From Planctomyces sp. SH-PL62 (GTDB taxonomy: Bacteria; Planctomycetota; Planctomycetia; Planctomycetales; Planctomycetaceae): a DNA stretch of 50,864 bases. The notes beneath the pieces are model-generated. The model was not told the DNA's origin, searched no databases, and was given only the letters and a program-made list of their open reading frames with translations. This document shows, piece after piece, positions 38,959 to 46,787 of the stretch; positions within the stretch are counted from its first letter, which is position 1; each line of letters starts with the position of its first letter. A program made the position numbers and the translations under genes. Location of the stretch: assembly GCA_945893045.1 (NCBI GenBank), contig CAMDEA010000038.1:1-50864 (forward strand). Reading direction: 5' to 3'.

Positions 38959-40362
38959 ATGGCTCACCTGCTGATCATCGACGACGAACCGAGCATCTGC
39001 TGGGGGCTGAAGAAACTGTTCGAGAGCCTGGGACATGCCGTGCGAACCGCATCGTCGGCGGAAGCAGGACTGCGCGAAGCGGACAAGTCGCCCAAAGCGG
39101 AAGCGGTGTTTCTCGACGTGCGCTTGCCTGGACTCGATGGCATTTCGGCGATTCCGCCATTGCGTGAGAAGCTCCCCGATGCCCCCATCATCGTGATGAC
39201 TGCGCATGGGAAATTGGAGACGGCCGTCGCTGCGATTCGCAACGGCGCGTTTGAGTATCTCACGAAGCCGTTCGACTTGACGCTGGCGGAGAAAGTCCTG
39301 GACCGCGCGTTGCGACGCCGACCAAACAACACCGCACAGCCGGCGGCGACTCCTGGTTTGCAGGATCAAATTGTTGGCCGCTCACCCGTGCTCCAAGAAG
39401 TCTTCAAACAGATCGCGCTGGTGGCCGGATCAGAGGCGTGCGTGCTGGTCAATGGCGAAAGCGGCACCGGGAAGGAATTGGTCGCGCGCGCGATTCACCG
39501 CTTCAGTCGCCGCAGCGCAGGACCGTTCGTGCCGGTGCATGTCGCCGCGCTCGCGCCGATGCTCGCCGAAAGCGAACTCTTCGGGCATGTTCGCGGAGCC
39601 TTCACCGGTGTCGAAACGCCGCGCATCGGGCTGCTGGAACAAGCTCACGGCGGGACCGTGTTTCTCGACGAGGTCGCCGACATCCCGCTGCCGCTGCAAA
39701 TCAAACTGCTCCGAGCGCTCGAACATGGCGAGATCGTCCCAGTCGGAGCGGACAAGCCACGCGCGATCGACTTCCGGTTGATCTCGGCATCGCATCAAAG
39801 GCTCAGCGAGAAGATCGCCGCCGGCCTCTTTCGTCACGATCTGTTTTTTCGGCTCGTCACGTTTCAAATCGACCTGCCGCCGCTGCGCGAACGGGGGGCG
39901 GACATTTTGGAACTGACCGAGCACTTCATCACGACGCTGACCGCCAAGAACCAATTGCAGCGACCGTCGCTGAGTCAGCGGGCCGAGGTCGAGCTGACGC
40001 GCCGCCCGTGGCACGGCAACGTCCGCGAACTGCGCAACGCGATCGAACATGCCGTCATCGTCGCTCGTGGCGGACAGATTGAGCCGGACCACTTGCCACC
40101 GCCGGCCCCTGCGCCTGGAACACCTGCGGACGTGATCCCCAGCGACATGCTCTCGCAACTCATCCGCCAATGGGCCGAGTCTCGGCTGCGCGAAGACGGT
40201 GAGCAAGAAGATCTCTACGAACGCTTCCTGAGCGTCGTCGAACCGGCATTGCTGTCCGCCACGCTGGCTCATGAACTGGGCCAATGCACGTCTGCCGCGA
40301 AGCGACTCGGCCTGCATCGGCACACGCTGCGAAAGAAGCTCGATCAGTACGGGATTGAATGA
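38959..40362 (+). CDS. Sigma-54-dependent response regulator (NtrC family)
   Basis: 467 aa, the family length. The ATG has GAGG upstream. The receiver (1-120) has IIDDEPSI, the phosphoacceptor Asp in VFLDVRLPGLDG, and YLTKPFD. The AAA+ domain (about 140-370) has Walker A GESGTGKE, the sigma-54 contact loop GAFTGVE and Walker B TVFLDEV, plus R-finger region REL. The C-terminal Fis-type HTH is AAKRLGLHRHTLRKKLDQYG. Such proteins bind upstream enhancers and remodel RpoN-RNA polymerase. The candidate RpoN promoter at 21886 could be a target, untested. Convergent with the second activator at 40619. Confidence 0.96.
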   Translation: MAHLLIIDDEPSICWGLKKLFESLGHAVRTASSAEAGLREADKSPKAEAVFLDVRLPGLDGISAIPPLREKLPDAPIIVMTAHGKLETAVAAIRNGAFEYLTKPFDLTLAEKVLDRALRRRPNNTAQPAATPGLQDQIVGRSPVLQEVFKQIALVAGSEACVLVNGESGTGKELVARAIHRFSRRSAGPFVPVHVAALAPMLAESELFGHVRGAFTGVETPRIGLLEQAHGGTVFLDEVADIPLPLQIKLLRALEHGEIVPVGADKPRAIDFRLISASHQRLSEKIAAGLFRHDLFFRLVTFQIDLPPLRERGADILELTEHFITTLTAKNQLQRPSLSQRAEVELTRRPWHGNVRELRNAIEHAVIVARGGQIEPDHLPPPAPAPGTPADVIPSDMLSQLIRQWAESRLREDGEQEDLYERFLSVVEPALLSATLAHELGQCTSAAKRLGLHRHTLRKKLDQYGIE

Positions 40363-40389
40363 TTAACGTCCCATCGGTCTTCCGGCCTT

Positions 40390-40587
40390 GGCCCCAACGG
40401 GGACAGACTCGAAAGCCCAGGGCGTTAGCCCTGGGAAAAGGACACGCATGAATGCCGCAAGGCCCAACGGGCCGTGACCCAAACGCCAGAAAGCGTCGTG
40501 TCACGGCCCGTTGGGCCTTCAATGATTGTTACGCGCCGCGATCCCAGGGCTGCGCCCTGGGCTTTCGAGTCATGCCCCCTTGGGGCT
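40390..40587. repeat. Nested triple palindrome of three REP-like units
   Basis: Reading inward from both ends, three inverted pairs are nested: CCCCAACGGGG / CCCCTTGGGGC; ACTCGAAAGCCCAGGGCG then TTAGCCCTGGGA / TCCCAGGGCTGCGCCCTGGG then CTTTCGAGT; and AAGGCCCAACGGGCCGTGAC / GTCACGGCCCGTTGGGCCTT. The outer and middle units each contain their own hairpin. It fills the convergent junction of the two sigma-54 activators. Confidence 0.85.
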
Positions 40588-40618
40588 GAACACCAGATGC
40601 GAGCCGCGTGAGCCACGG

Positions 40619-42040
40619 TCAGTGCATCATGCCATACTTCTTCATCTTGTTGTAGAGCGTCACGCGGCTGATGCCGAGTTCCTTCGCGGTATTGGTGCGG
40701 CTGAAATTATTCTTCAGCAGCGTCTGCTCGATGATCTCCCGTTCGGTGAGCGAGATCTGGCGATTGAGCGTCGCGGCACTGTTCGCCAGGGATGACGTGC
40801 CAAGTTGCACGCTCGGATCATTCGACGGGCCGGCGTTGCCGACCAGGATGTCATACGGCAGTTGGTCGGCGGTGAGCACACCGTTGCGGCAGTAAATGAC
40901 CGCGCGCTGAATGACGTTTTCCAACTCGCGCACGTTGCCAGGCCACGGGTAGGCGTACAACGCGCTAAAGAGATTGTCGTCGATGCTGTCGATCTTGATG
41001 TTGTGCTTGGCGGACGACTGCGCGACGAACTTGCGAGCCAACGGAGCAATGTCCGGCTTGCGATCGCGGAGCGGTGCCACCTCGAACTTCAGCATGTTGA
41101 GCCGGTAGTACAAGTCGGGCCGGAAGCGGCCTTTCTCGACCAGCGGTTTCAAATCGAGATTGCTGGCGACCACCAGCCGGGCCTGCGATTTGTACGTCTT
41201 GTTCGAGCCGACGGGTTCAAACTCGCCGGTCTCGATCGCGCGGAGAATCTTGACTTGCTGCTCCGGGCCGAGCACGTCGATTTCGTCGAGCAGTATCGTG
41301 CCGCGTCCCGCCGCCAGGAATTTCCCTTCCTTGTCGGCGTGAGCGCTCGTGAACGCGCCCTTCACATGGCCGAAGAGTTCGCTTTCGATCAATTCGCTGG
41401 GCAACGCTCCGCACGCGACGTGCAAGAACGCTTCCTTGCGGCGCGGCGAGACTTCGTGAATCAAGTTGGCCAGGAATGTTTTGCCGGAGCCGGTCTCACC
41501 GATCAGCAGCACCGTCACGTCATGCTGCGCGGCGACTTCCAGTTCGACCAACATTCGCCGCAGTTGCGGTGTGTTCGTTTCAAACTTGCGGCTGATGCCG
41601 TGCAGCACGGTATCCAGTTCTTTGAACTCGTTTGATGCAGAAGCAGTTTCGGTCGGCGCGGCGGTTGAGGGTGCGGGGAATTTCTCGTTGATCCACGCGA
41701 CCACTTTCTCGACGCCGATGGTGCCTCGCAGATGCGTCATGCCTCCGCAGGCGGCGAGGCGTTCGAGCGGCTCCGGACAGTTTTCCGCCGTGAGCAGCAG
41801 GACGTGCAACTCCGTCAGCCGCTGCCGCAGTTGACTGATGACATACTCTTGAGCGTGCCCGCCATCGTTGGTGACTTGGAAGTCACCGACCAAAGCGTGC
41901 GCCGCGTGTTTCAAACACAACTCTCCCGCCTTTTGGACGGTGTCGCTAAGCATCACGTCAAAGCGTTCGCCCAAGGCCATCGAAAGGTCGGAGGAAAAGA
42001 TCGGATTGCGGCTGCAAACGACCAGGATCGACTTGCTCAT
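40619..42040 (-). CDS. Sigma-54-dependent activator with atypical receiver and GAFTSA loop
   Basis: 473 aa; GGAG lies eight bases before the ATG. The N-terminal about 125 residues have a receiver-like fold without the usual acidic pair (VVCSRNP instead of xxDD), and the Asp in LVGDFQVT may or may not be functional. The AAA+ domain (about 145-380) has Walker A GETGSGKT and Walker B ILLDEI. The sigma-54 contact loop is GAFTSA rather than GAFTGA. The C-terminal HTH is Fis-type (NTAKELGISRVTLYNKMKKY). Phosphorylation control may be absent. It is flanked by repeats on both sides. Its effectiveness at RpoN promoters is uncertain because of the loop change. Confidence 0.92.
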   Translation of the reverse strand: MSKSILVVCSRNPIFSSDLSMALGERFDVMLSDTVQKAGELCLKHAAHALVGDFQVTNDGGHAQEYVISQLRQRLTELHVLLLTAENCPEPLERLAACGGMTHLRGTIGVEKVVAWINEKFPAPSTAAPTETASASNEFKELDTVLHGISRKFETNTPQLRRMLVELEVAAQHDVTVLLIGETGSGKTFLANLIHEVSPRRKEAFLHVACGALPSELIESELFGHVKGAFTSAHADKEGKFLAAGRGTILLDEIDVLGPEQQVKILRAIETGEFEPVGSNKTYKSQARLVVASNLDLKPLVEKGRFRPDLYYRLNMLKFEVAPLRDRKPDIAPLARKFVAQSSAKHNIKIDSIDDNLFSALYAYPWPGNVRELENVIQRAVIYCRNGVLTADQLPYDILVGNAGPSNDPSVQLGTSSLANSAATLNRQISLTEREIIEQTLLKNNFSRTNTAKELGISRVTLYNKMKKYGMMH

Positions 42041-42053
42041 GGAGAAGCTCCAA

Positions 42054-42137
42054 GTAGGTCAGCCTTTCCAGGCTGACCCGAACGAGATTCGGCGCGGAGA
42101 TTGAGAACGTTCGGATCAGCCTGGAAAGGCTGACCTA
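42054..42137. repeat. REP-like inverted doublet, GTAGGTCAGCC family
   Basis: GTAGGTCAGCCTTTCCAGGC then TGACC starts at 42054, and its inverted partner ends with GACCTAC at 42137, one mismatch in the arm. It is the second copy of the doublet inside scpA (27936-28017), here noncoding. The spacer differs. Confidence 0.9.
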
Positions 42138-42333
42138 CGTCCTGTTCATCCCTTGAACAAAGCCAATGCCAATCACGTCAACTTTCCGAAACGAACGTCA
42201 ACAAGTCTGAAAAGTCCGAGAAATACCGAGCTTGTTGCGGCGAACGTCCATTGCGGAACTCAGCCGCGTGGCGAATCGGCAACGCCGCATGGATGCCATT
42301 CGGCAACGGACGTGGCGAGGTGGCATCAAGGAC

Positions 42334-42475
42334 CGCCACCGGGCTTGTCCCGGTGGTTCTCGCGCCCTGCAGCTACGGCACGGATCGGCAGGAAGACGCC
42401 GCGATCAACGCGTTGCCGAGCGTTCTTGGCCCGTAGCTGCAGAGCGCGGGAACCACCCCGGCAAGCGGGGTGGCG
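42334..42475. repeat. REP-like inverted pair, CCACCGGGCTTGTCCC family
   Basis: CGCCACCGGGCTTGTCCCGG then TGGTTCTCGCGCCCTGCAGC then TACGG (42334-42378) corresponds to the reverse complement of 42431-42475, with changes in both the first hairpin (CCGG to CCCC) and the compensating positions. The spacer is about 52 bases. Confidence 0.8.
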
Positions 42476-42501
42476 TTTTGTCAGATGCGCGATGACTGGT
42501 C

Positions 42502-42524
42502 GCTCTCCGTTGGTCGCGGTACGG
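42502..42524. repeat. Partial single arm, CCGTACCGCGACC family
   Basis: CGGTCGCGGTACGG-like bases directly upstream of ispD resemble the right arm of 26680-26748, but the partner arm and part of the palindrome are degraded. It may be a remnant. Confidence 0.45.
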
Positions 42525-42534
42525 TTTTCAAACC

Positions 42535-43320
42535 ATGACAAATCCTCGTCCGACTTTTGCTGTGATCCTTCCCGCTGCTGGCAAGAGCAGTCGCTTTGCA
42601 GACGCTGCCAGTGACGAACTCGCGGCGCTTGGCCTGGCGGCTCCGAAGAAGAAACCTTTTCAAGAGCTGAAGGGCCGGCCCGTCTGGCTGCGGGCACTCG
42701 AACCGTTCGTGAATCGGGACGATGTCGTGCAGCGGATCATCGCGCTGTCGCCGGAGGACATGGATTGGTTCAAGACCAAGTACCGAGCGAGCCTCGCGTT
42801 CCTCGACCTGCAACTGATCGAAGGCGGAACGGAGCGAGCCGATACGGTCGCACGCGCTTTGGCCTGCGTGCGGGAAGATGTCGAGTTTGTCGCGGTGCAT
42901 GATGCCGCTCGGCCGCTGATCGCTCACGAGTGGATCGACGCGGTCTTCCGTGCGGCCGAGAAGTACGGCGCGGCGATCCCGGCGACGCCGATCAGCAGCA
43001 CGCTGAAGCTGGTCGCGCCGGACGGGCGGATCGTGAAGACCGTACCGCGTGAGGGATTGTGGGCGGCGCAGACGCCGCAGGTGTTTCGACGTCAGTTGCT
43101 GCTCGATGCGTTCGCTCAGCGCGGCGACTTTCAGCCGACCGATGAAGCTCAGTTGGTCGAGCGGCTGGGCCAGCCGGTGCATGTCGTCGAGTGCTCGCCG
43201 ATGAACTTGAAGATCACGTCGGCGGAAGATTTCCGGCTGGCTCAGGCGTTGGTCGATCACGTCCCACAGCCAGGCGTCGCCAAGATGCTGCATCCGTTCG
43301 AGGACGAACGCTGGAAGTAA
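42535..43320 (+). CDS. ispD: 2-C-methyl-D-erythritol 4-phosphate cytidylyltransferase (IspD)
   Basis: 261 aa. IspD forms CDP-methylerythritol from CTP and MEP in the non-mevalonate isoprenoid pathway. The CTP-binding signature is VILPAAGKSSRF, but the loop to the conserved Lys (APKKKPFQELKG) is about 16 residues longer than in most family members. The other core motifs are ALSPEDMDWF, GGTERADTVARAL, FVAVHDAARPLI, GLWAAQTPQVFRRQLLLDAF and the C-terminal MNLKITSAEDFRLA. No clear ribosome-binding site precedes the ATG; a degraded repeat arm lies just upstream. Other pathway genes are not in the window. Confidence 0.95.
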   Translation: MTNPRPTFAVILPAAGKSSRFADAASDELAALGLAAPKKKPFQELKGRPVWLRALEPFVNRDDVVQRIIALSPEDMDWFKTKYRASLAFLDLQLIEGGTERADTVARALACVREDVEFVAVHDAARPLIAHEWIDAVFRAAEKYGAAIPATPISSTLKLVAPDGRIVKTVPREGLWAAQTPQVFRRQLLLDAFAQRGDFQPTDEAQLVERLGQPVHVVECSPMNLKITSAEDFRLAQALVDHVPQPGVAKMLHPFEDERWK

Positions 43321-43321
43321 C

Positions 43322-43392
43322 GTAGCCGCGTTCGCCAGAACGCGGGTTATGCGTGGGATCGCCCTGCCCGCACTCTGGCGAGTGCGGCTACG
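43322..43392. repeat. REP-like doublet, chimeric GTAGCCGCGTTCGCC / CACTCGCC arms
   Basis: GTAGCCGCGTTCGCCAGAAC then GCGGG opens the locus and CCCGCACTCTGGCGAGTGCG then GCTAC closes it. Its reverse complement equals the pair at 35163-35225, so the two loci are one composite in opposite orientations. It lies at the convergent junction of ispD and the AsmA-like gene. Confidence 0.85.
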
Positions 43393-43396
43393 ACTT

Positions 43397-46300
43397 TCAT
43401 TGCCGGCTGACCCCTTTGGGCAGCATGCCTTGGCCAATGGGAATTGGGAAAATCGTTTGCGGGATCGCTTTGAATGCATCATCCAGCGGCGAGGCCGTAT
43501 AGATATTGGTTTGCGGGTCCGACAGTTTTCCGGTCACATTGATGCGGACCCAGCCTTTTGTGGCTGCGCCGATCACGTCTTGAAGGATCGGAATCGACAG
43601 CGGGCCGCGCGGCAGGCGCGAGTAGAAGTCGAGATTCACGTTATTCTCAAAGTCTGCCGTTCCTTTGCCGACGAAGCTGATCGTGTCCCCTTCCAATGCG
43701 ATTGAACGAAACATGAACCGGGCGTAACCAATGTCGAAGTCGAGCCGCGCCGATTTGAAGGTGTAATCTTCCGGCGGCGCGAGGCTCAGATTGCGATACA
43801 TTTGCAAGATGACCGGCATGTCGAGCAGTGCGGCCGGACTGATCTGCATGGTGCCGCGGCCGGTAACTCCCTGCGCGGTGGAGCCTTTGCCTTCCAGTTG
43901 CACCGAACCGTTGGTGATGCCGCGCAAGTCGCGCTGCTTCGGAGCGTGCAGTGCGGCGAACTTTTCCAGCCGCGCGTTGCGAAGCTGCAGCAGCACCTTG
44001 TATTTGGGAATCTCGGACAACGTTGAAACGCCGTCGAGCAGCAGCGTGCCGTCGAACAACCGCGCGGTGATTCGCTCGCGATCTTCCAGCAATCCGGGAG
44101 GCCGCACGCGCTGCGTGTCCCCCGCGCCAAACATCAGCGTCCCTTGTTCGACACGGAAGGGACCGCGAACATCGGTCAGGTCGTAATCCAGAATGCGGGC
44201 CGAAGACAAATCAACGTCCCCATTCACTTTCACTTCCTGCCCATTCCAACTCCCTTTGGCATGCACCTTGCCTCGCAGGTTTTTGAAGTCCAGCCCCGTG
44301 TGCATCGTGCCGTCAAAGAAGTAGGTGTCCAAGTCCCATGCGGCGGTGATCGGGTCGTTCAGGTCGGCGGTCCCTTTGAAGTCCATCGCTCCGTCAAATC
44401 GCAGCGTTTGATTGGGATCGAGGCTCGCGAAGAGCTGTTTCAACCCCGGCAACTGCGACAGCGCGTCGAGCAGTTCTTTATTCGGCGTGAGGTTCTCGAC
44501 CGTGAACTTGTCGTAGTGCGCACGCCAGTTGCCGTTCGCCTCGACCGTTTGATAACCGGTGGCCGAGAGTGTGGTTTCGCCATGCCGTGCTTGAATCGAC
44601 TTCACGACGACCGTCGGCAAACCGTTTTTGTCGGGGCCGTATTCATAGCTGGCTCGGAGTTCATCCAACTCGTACGGCAGCATCTTCAACGACAGGCTGC
44701 CTTTCGTCAGTTCGATACTCTTCATCCGAATATCCGCCGCCCGATCGGTCAGCCAATGCACGTCGGTGACGACATCGACGAGTCCCGTCGGACGAAACTC
44801 GCTCCACACGCGCTGCAACGACGCCGGTACCGCTTGGTACAGCGATTTGTCGAGAGGCGCGGCTTGCGTCACGATTTTCAGATTCAGCTCACCGACCGTG
44901 TTGTTGAGTTTGCGATAGTCCCCTTTCGCCGCGATGACGGTCTTCCCATCTTCGCCATGCCGGCCTTTCAAATCTTTGAAATCGAAGTTCGGACCGATCG
45001 CGGACAGACGGCCGGTGATGCCCTCGATGCGATAGGGGAAGGCGTCGTAATTCATCGCTCCGTTCTTCAGCAGCGCTTCGATACGCGGCACGAACGGCTG
45101 TTGCGGAGCCTTGGTCAGCCGGACCTCGCCATCCATGAGGCCGGTCAGCCGCATCCTCTGAATCGCCGATCGCAGTTGCGGTGCGCAGGCGTTGATGAAC
45201 GTCTCGTCGATCGGCAAGTCGGACGTGCGGACCGTCAACAGGATTGTCGCGTTCGCCCCGGGATTTTCGACCGTCCCTTCGAGCGTGATCGGCCGGTTGC
45301 CGGCCATGCCGCTGACGTCGATGATCAGGTTGCCGTCTTGCAGGGTGATTGAGCCGTTCGCGTGCTCGACGGGATACGGGAACGCTTCGTGAATCACCGA
45401 GCAATCCTTGGCGGTGACGATCAACGCTTCCGGCTTCCAGCGTCCTCTTTCATGCACCAGGACGGCGTGCATGTCGAGATCGCCTTGCGGCTGATGCTGG
45501 TCGTAGATGCGGCCGAACCCCGCCGATAAACGACTGCGCAGCCGCCGATCGCAGACGACGTTGTTGACGTTCAGTTCGATGCGGCCGGGATAGCCCGCCT
45601 CGCGGCCTTCCAATTTGCCATTGACCAGCAGCTTGGTCGCGCCGTTGTGAGCCGTCAGCTCTTTGACTACGAAGCGATCGTTGTCGGCATACAGCTCGCC
45701 GCGCAGGTCATGCAGTGGGAAGGGCAGGGCGGGGTTGGTGATCTCGCCGTCTTCGATGTTCATGGCGACGTGAAACGTGGGGGTCGTCTTTGGCTCCGGC
45801 CGCGTGATGCCGAAGGCGACGTTGAACTTCGCCTTCAAACCCAAGATGGAATCAGCCGCACCCACAGCTTTAATCGGTCCCGACACTCCGAACGGCGAGC
45901 CGCCCTGAGCATCCGCCGGTTTCGTGAGCAGTTCAAGAAACTTCGCTTCCCATTCCGCCAGCTTCGTCCGCACTTCCGGAGCAAAGCTGGCCGCGACTCC
46001 AACGAGCTCTTGCCCCGCCGTGATCTGCGTCAGCTTGCCGTCGAGGTGTCCGGTCTGGTCGTCGATGCTCCAGCGGCCACCCAATTCGATCGCCCCGGTG
46101 TGCTCGCAGTTCGACGCCGCCTTGATCTGAAACTGCCGCTTCCCCGAAGGGAGCAATTCGATATCCATGTGTTCGAGCACCAGCACCCCTGGCGGAACCC
46201 CCGGAGCTTGTTCGACCCGCACGACAACGGTGCCATCCTCGATCGCGAACTCCGGCAAACTCCCTTTCTCCTGTTGCGGCGGGAACACCAGCGTTTGCCA

Positions 46301-46687
46301 ATTCCAACTGCCATCCGCCCCGCGCACGACCTCCAACCGCGGAGCCTTCACGATGACCTTCAAGACTTCCAACGGCTGCCCATCCAGAATGGCGTCGCAG
46401 TCGCGATTGATGTGGATGACCGTCTCCGGCAGCCGCACGATCGGCACATCACCCTGCGGCGGCGTCAGCGTCAATCCGATCAGGACGATCTCACGCCCGA
46501 AGTCATATCGCACTTCGTCGAGTTGCAGTTCCACATTCGGCAGCAGTTTCTTCAGCTCCGCGACGACCCCCTGCTTGATGACCGCATCGCGGCCATTCCA
46601 CACGCGCAGCAGAACTCCCTTGCCGTAGTAGGCTCCCGCCGCCACCAGCACGATCATCCACAGAAATGTTTTGAGGAGGGTTTTCAT
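43397..46687 (-). CDS. AsmA-like protein, single-anchored, very large
   Basis: 1096 aa from ATG 46687; the frame has a further TTG at 46699 and no clear ribosome-binding site. One N-terminal transmembrane helix (about 9-26, FLWMIVLVAAGAYYGKGV) anchors a long, mostly beta-rich body with repeated strands such as IEDGTVVVRV, FDGAMDFKGTADL and LEGKGSTAQGVTGRGTMQIS. The AsmA/YhdP/TamB group forms long grooves that span the periplasm and are thought to carry lipid between membranes; the C-terminal LDFDIGYARFMFRSIALEGD resembles the AsmA C-terminal domain. Function in planctomycetes is not proven. Downstream of the GT39-like gene on the same strand, a repeat doublet between. Confidence 0.8.
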   Translation of the reverse strand: MKTLLKTFLWMIVLVAAGAYYGKGVLLRVWNGRDAVIKQGVVAELKKLLPNVELQLDEVRYDFGREIVLIGLTLTPPQGDVPIVRLPETVIHINRDCDAILDGQPLEVLKVIVKAPRLEVVRGADGSWNWQTLVFPPQQEKGSLPEFAIEDGTVVVRVEQAPGVPPGVLVLEHMDIELLPSGKRQFQIKAASNCEHTGAIELGGRWSIDDQTGHLDGKLTQITAGQELVGVAASFAPEVRTKLAEWEAKFLELLTKPADAQGGSPFGVSGPIKAVGAADSILGLKAKFNVAFGITRPEPKTTPTFHVAMNIEDGEITNPALPFPLHDLRGELYADNDRFVVKELTAHNGATKLLVNGKLEGREAGYPGRIELNVNNVVCDRRLRSRLSAGFGRIYDQHQPQGDLDMHAVLVHERGRWKPEALIVTAKDCSVIHEAFPYPVEHANGSITLQDGNLIIDVSGMAGNRPITLEGTVENPGANATILLTVRTSDLPIDETFINACAPQLRSAIQRMRLTGLMDGEVRLTKAPQQPFVPRIEALLKNGAMNYDAFPYRIEGITGRLSAIGPNFDFKDLKGRHGEDGKTVIAAKGDYRKLNNTVGELNLKIVTQAAPLDKSLYQAVPASLQRVWSEFRPTGLVDVVTDVHWLTDRAADIRMKSIELTKGSLSLKMLPYELDELRASYEYGPDKNGLPTVVVKSIQARHGETTLSATGYQTVEANGNWRAHYDKFTVENLTPNKELLDALSQLPGLKQLFASLDPNQTLRFDGAMDFKGTADLNDPITAAWDLDTYFFDGTMHTGLDFKNLRGKVHAKGSWNGQEVKVNGDVDLSSARILDYDLTDVRGPFRVEQGTLMFGAGDTQRVRPPGLLEDRERITARLFDGTLLLDGVSTLSEIPKYKVLLQLRNARLEKFAALHAPKQRDLRGITNGSVQLEGKGSTAQGVTGRGTMQISPAALLDMPVILQMYRNLSLAPPEDYTFKSARLDFDIGYARFMFRSIALEGDTISFVGKGTADFENNVNLDFYSRLPRGPLSIPILQDVIGAATKGWVRINVTGKLSDPQTNIYTASPLDDAFKAIPQTIFPIPIGQGMLPKGVSRQ

Positions 46688-46714
46688 TTGGCGAACCAAA
46701 CTTTGTTTGGAGTC

Positions 46715-46787
46715 AGCCGTACCGCGACCGTTAGGGAGTGGCCTGTTCTGTCAAAGCGGACCGCTCCCTGACGGTTGCGGTACGGCT
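46715..46787. repeat. REP-like inverted doublet, CCGTACCGCGACCGT family
   Basis: AGCCGTACCGCGACCGTTAG then GGAGTGGCC starts the locus and an inverted copy ends it (GGACCGCTCCCTGACGGTTG then CGGTACGGCT), with about 14 bases between. The GT39-like gene stops inside it (46751-46753). Confidence 0.85.

Larger units (their letters stand above)
42041..42534. other. 494-base gap: two REP-like pairs and a partial arm, no gene seen
   Basis: Between the divergent sigma-54 activator and ispD the gap has a repeat doublet (42054-42137), about 195 bases without a recognisable feature, a second doublet (42334-42475) and a partial CCGTACCGCGACC-type arm (about 42502-42524). No frame is credible. No ribosome-binding site is seen before the ispD ATG. 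Confidence 0.5.

Noticed and set aside
44144..45352. 402-aa plus-strand frame opposite the AsmA-like gene
   Set aside because: No recognisable domain; composition typical of the reverse complement of a beta-rich protein.
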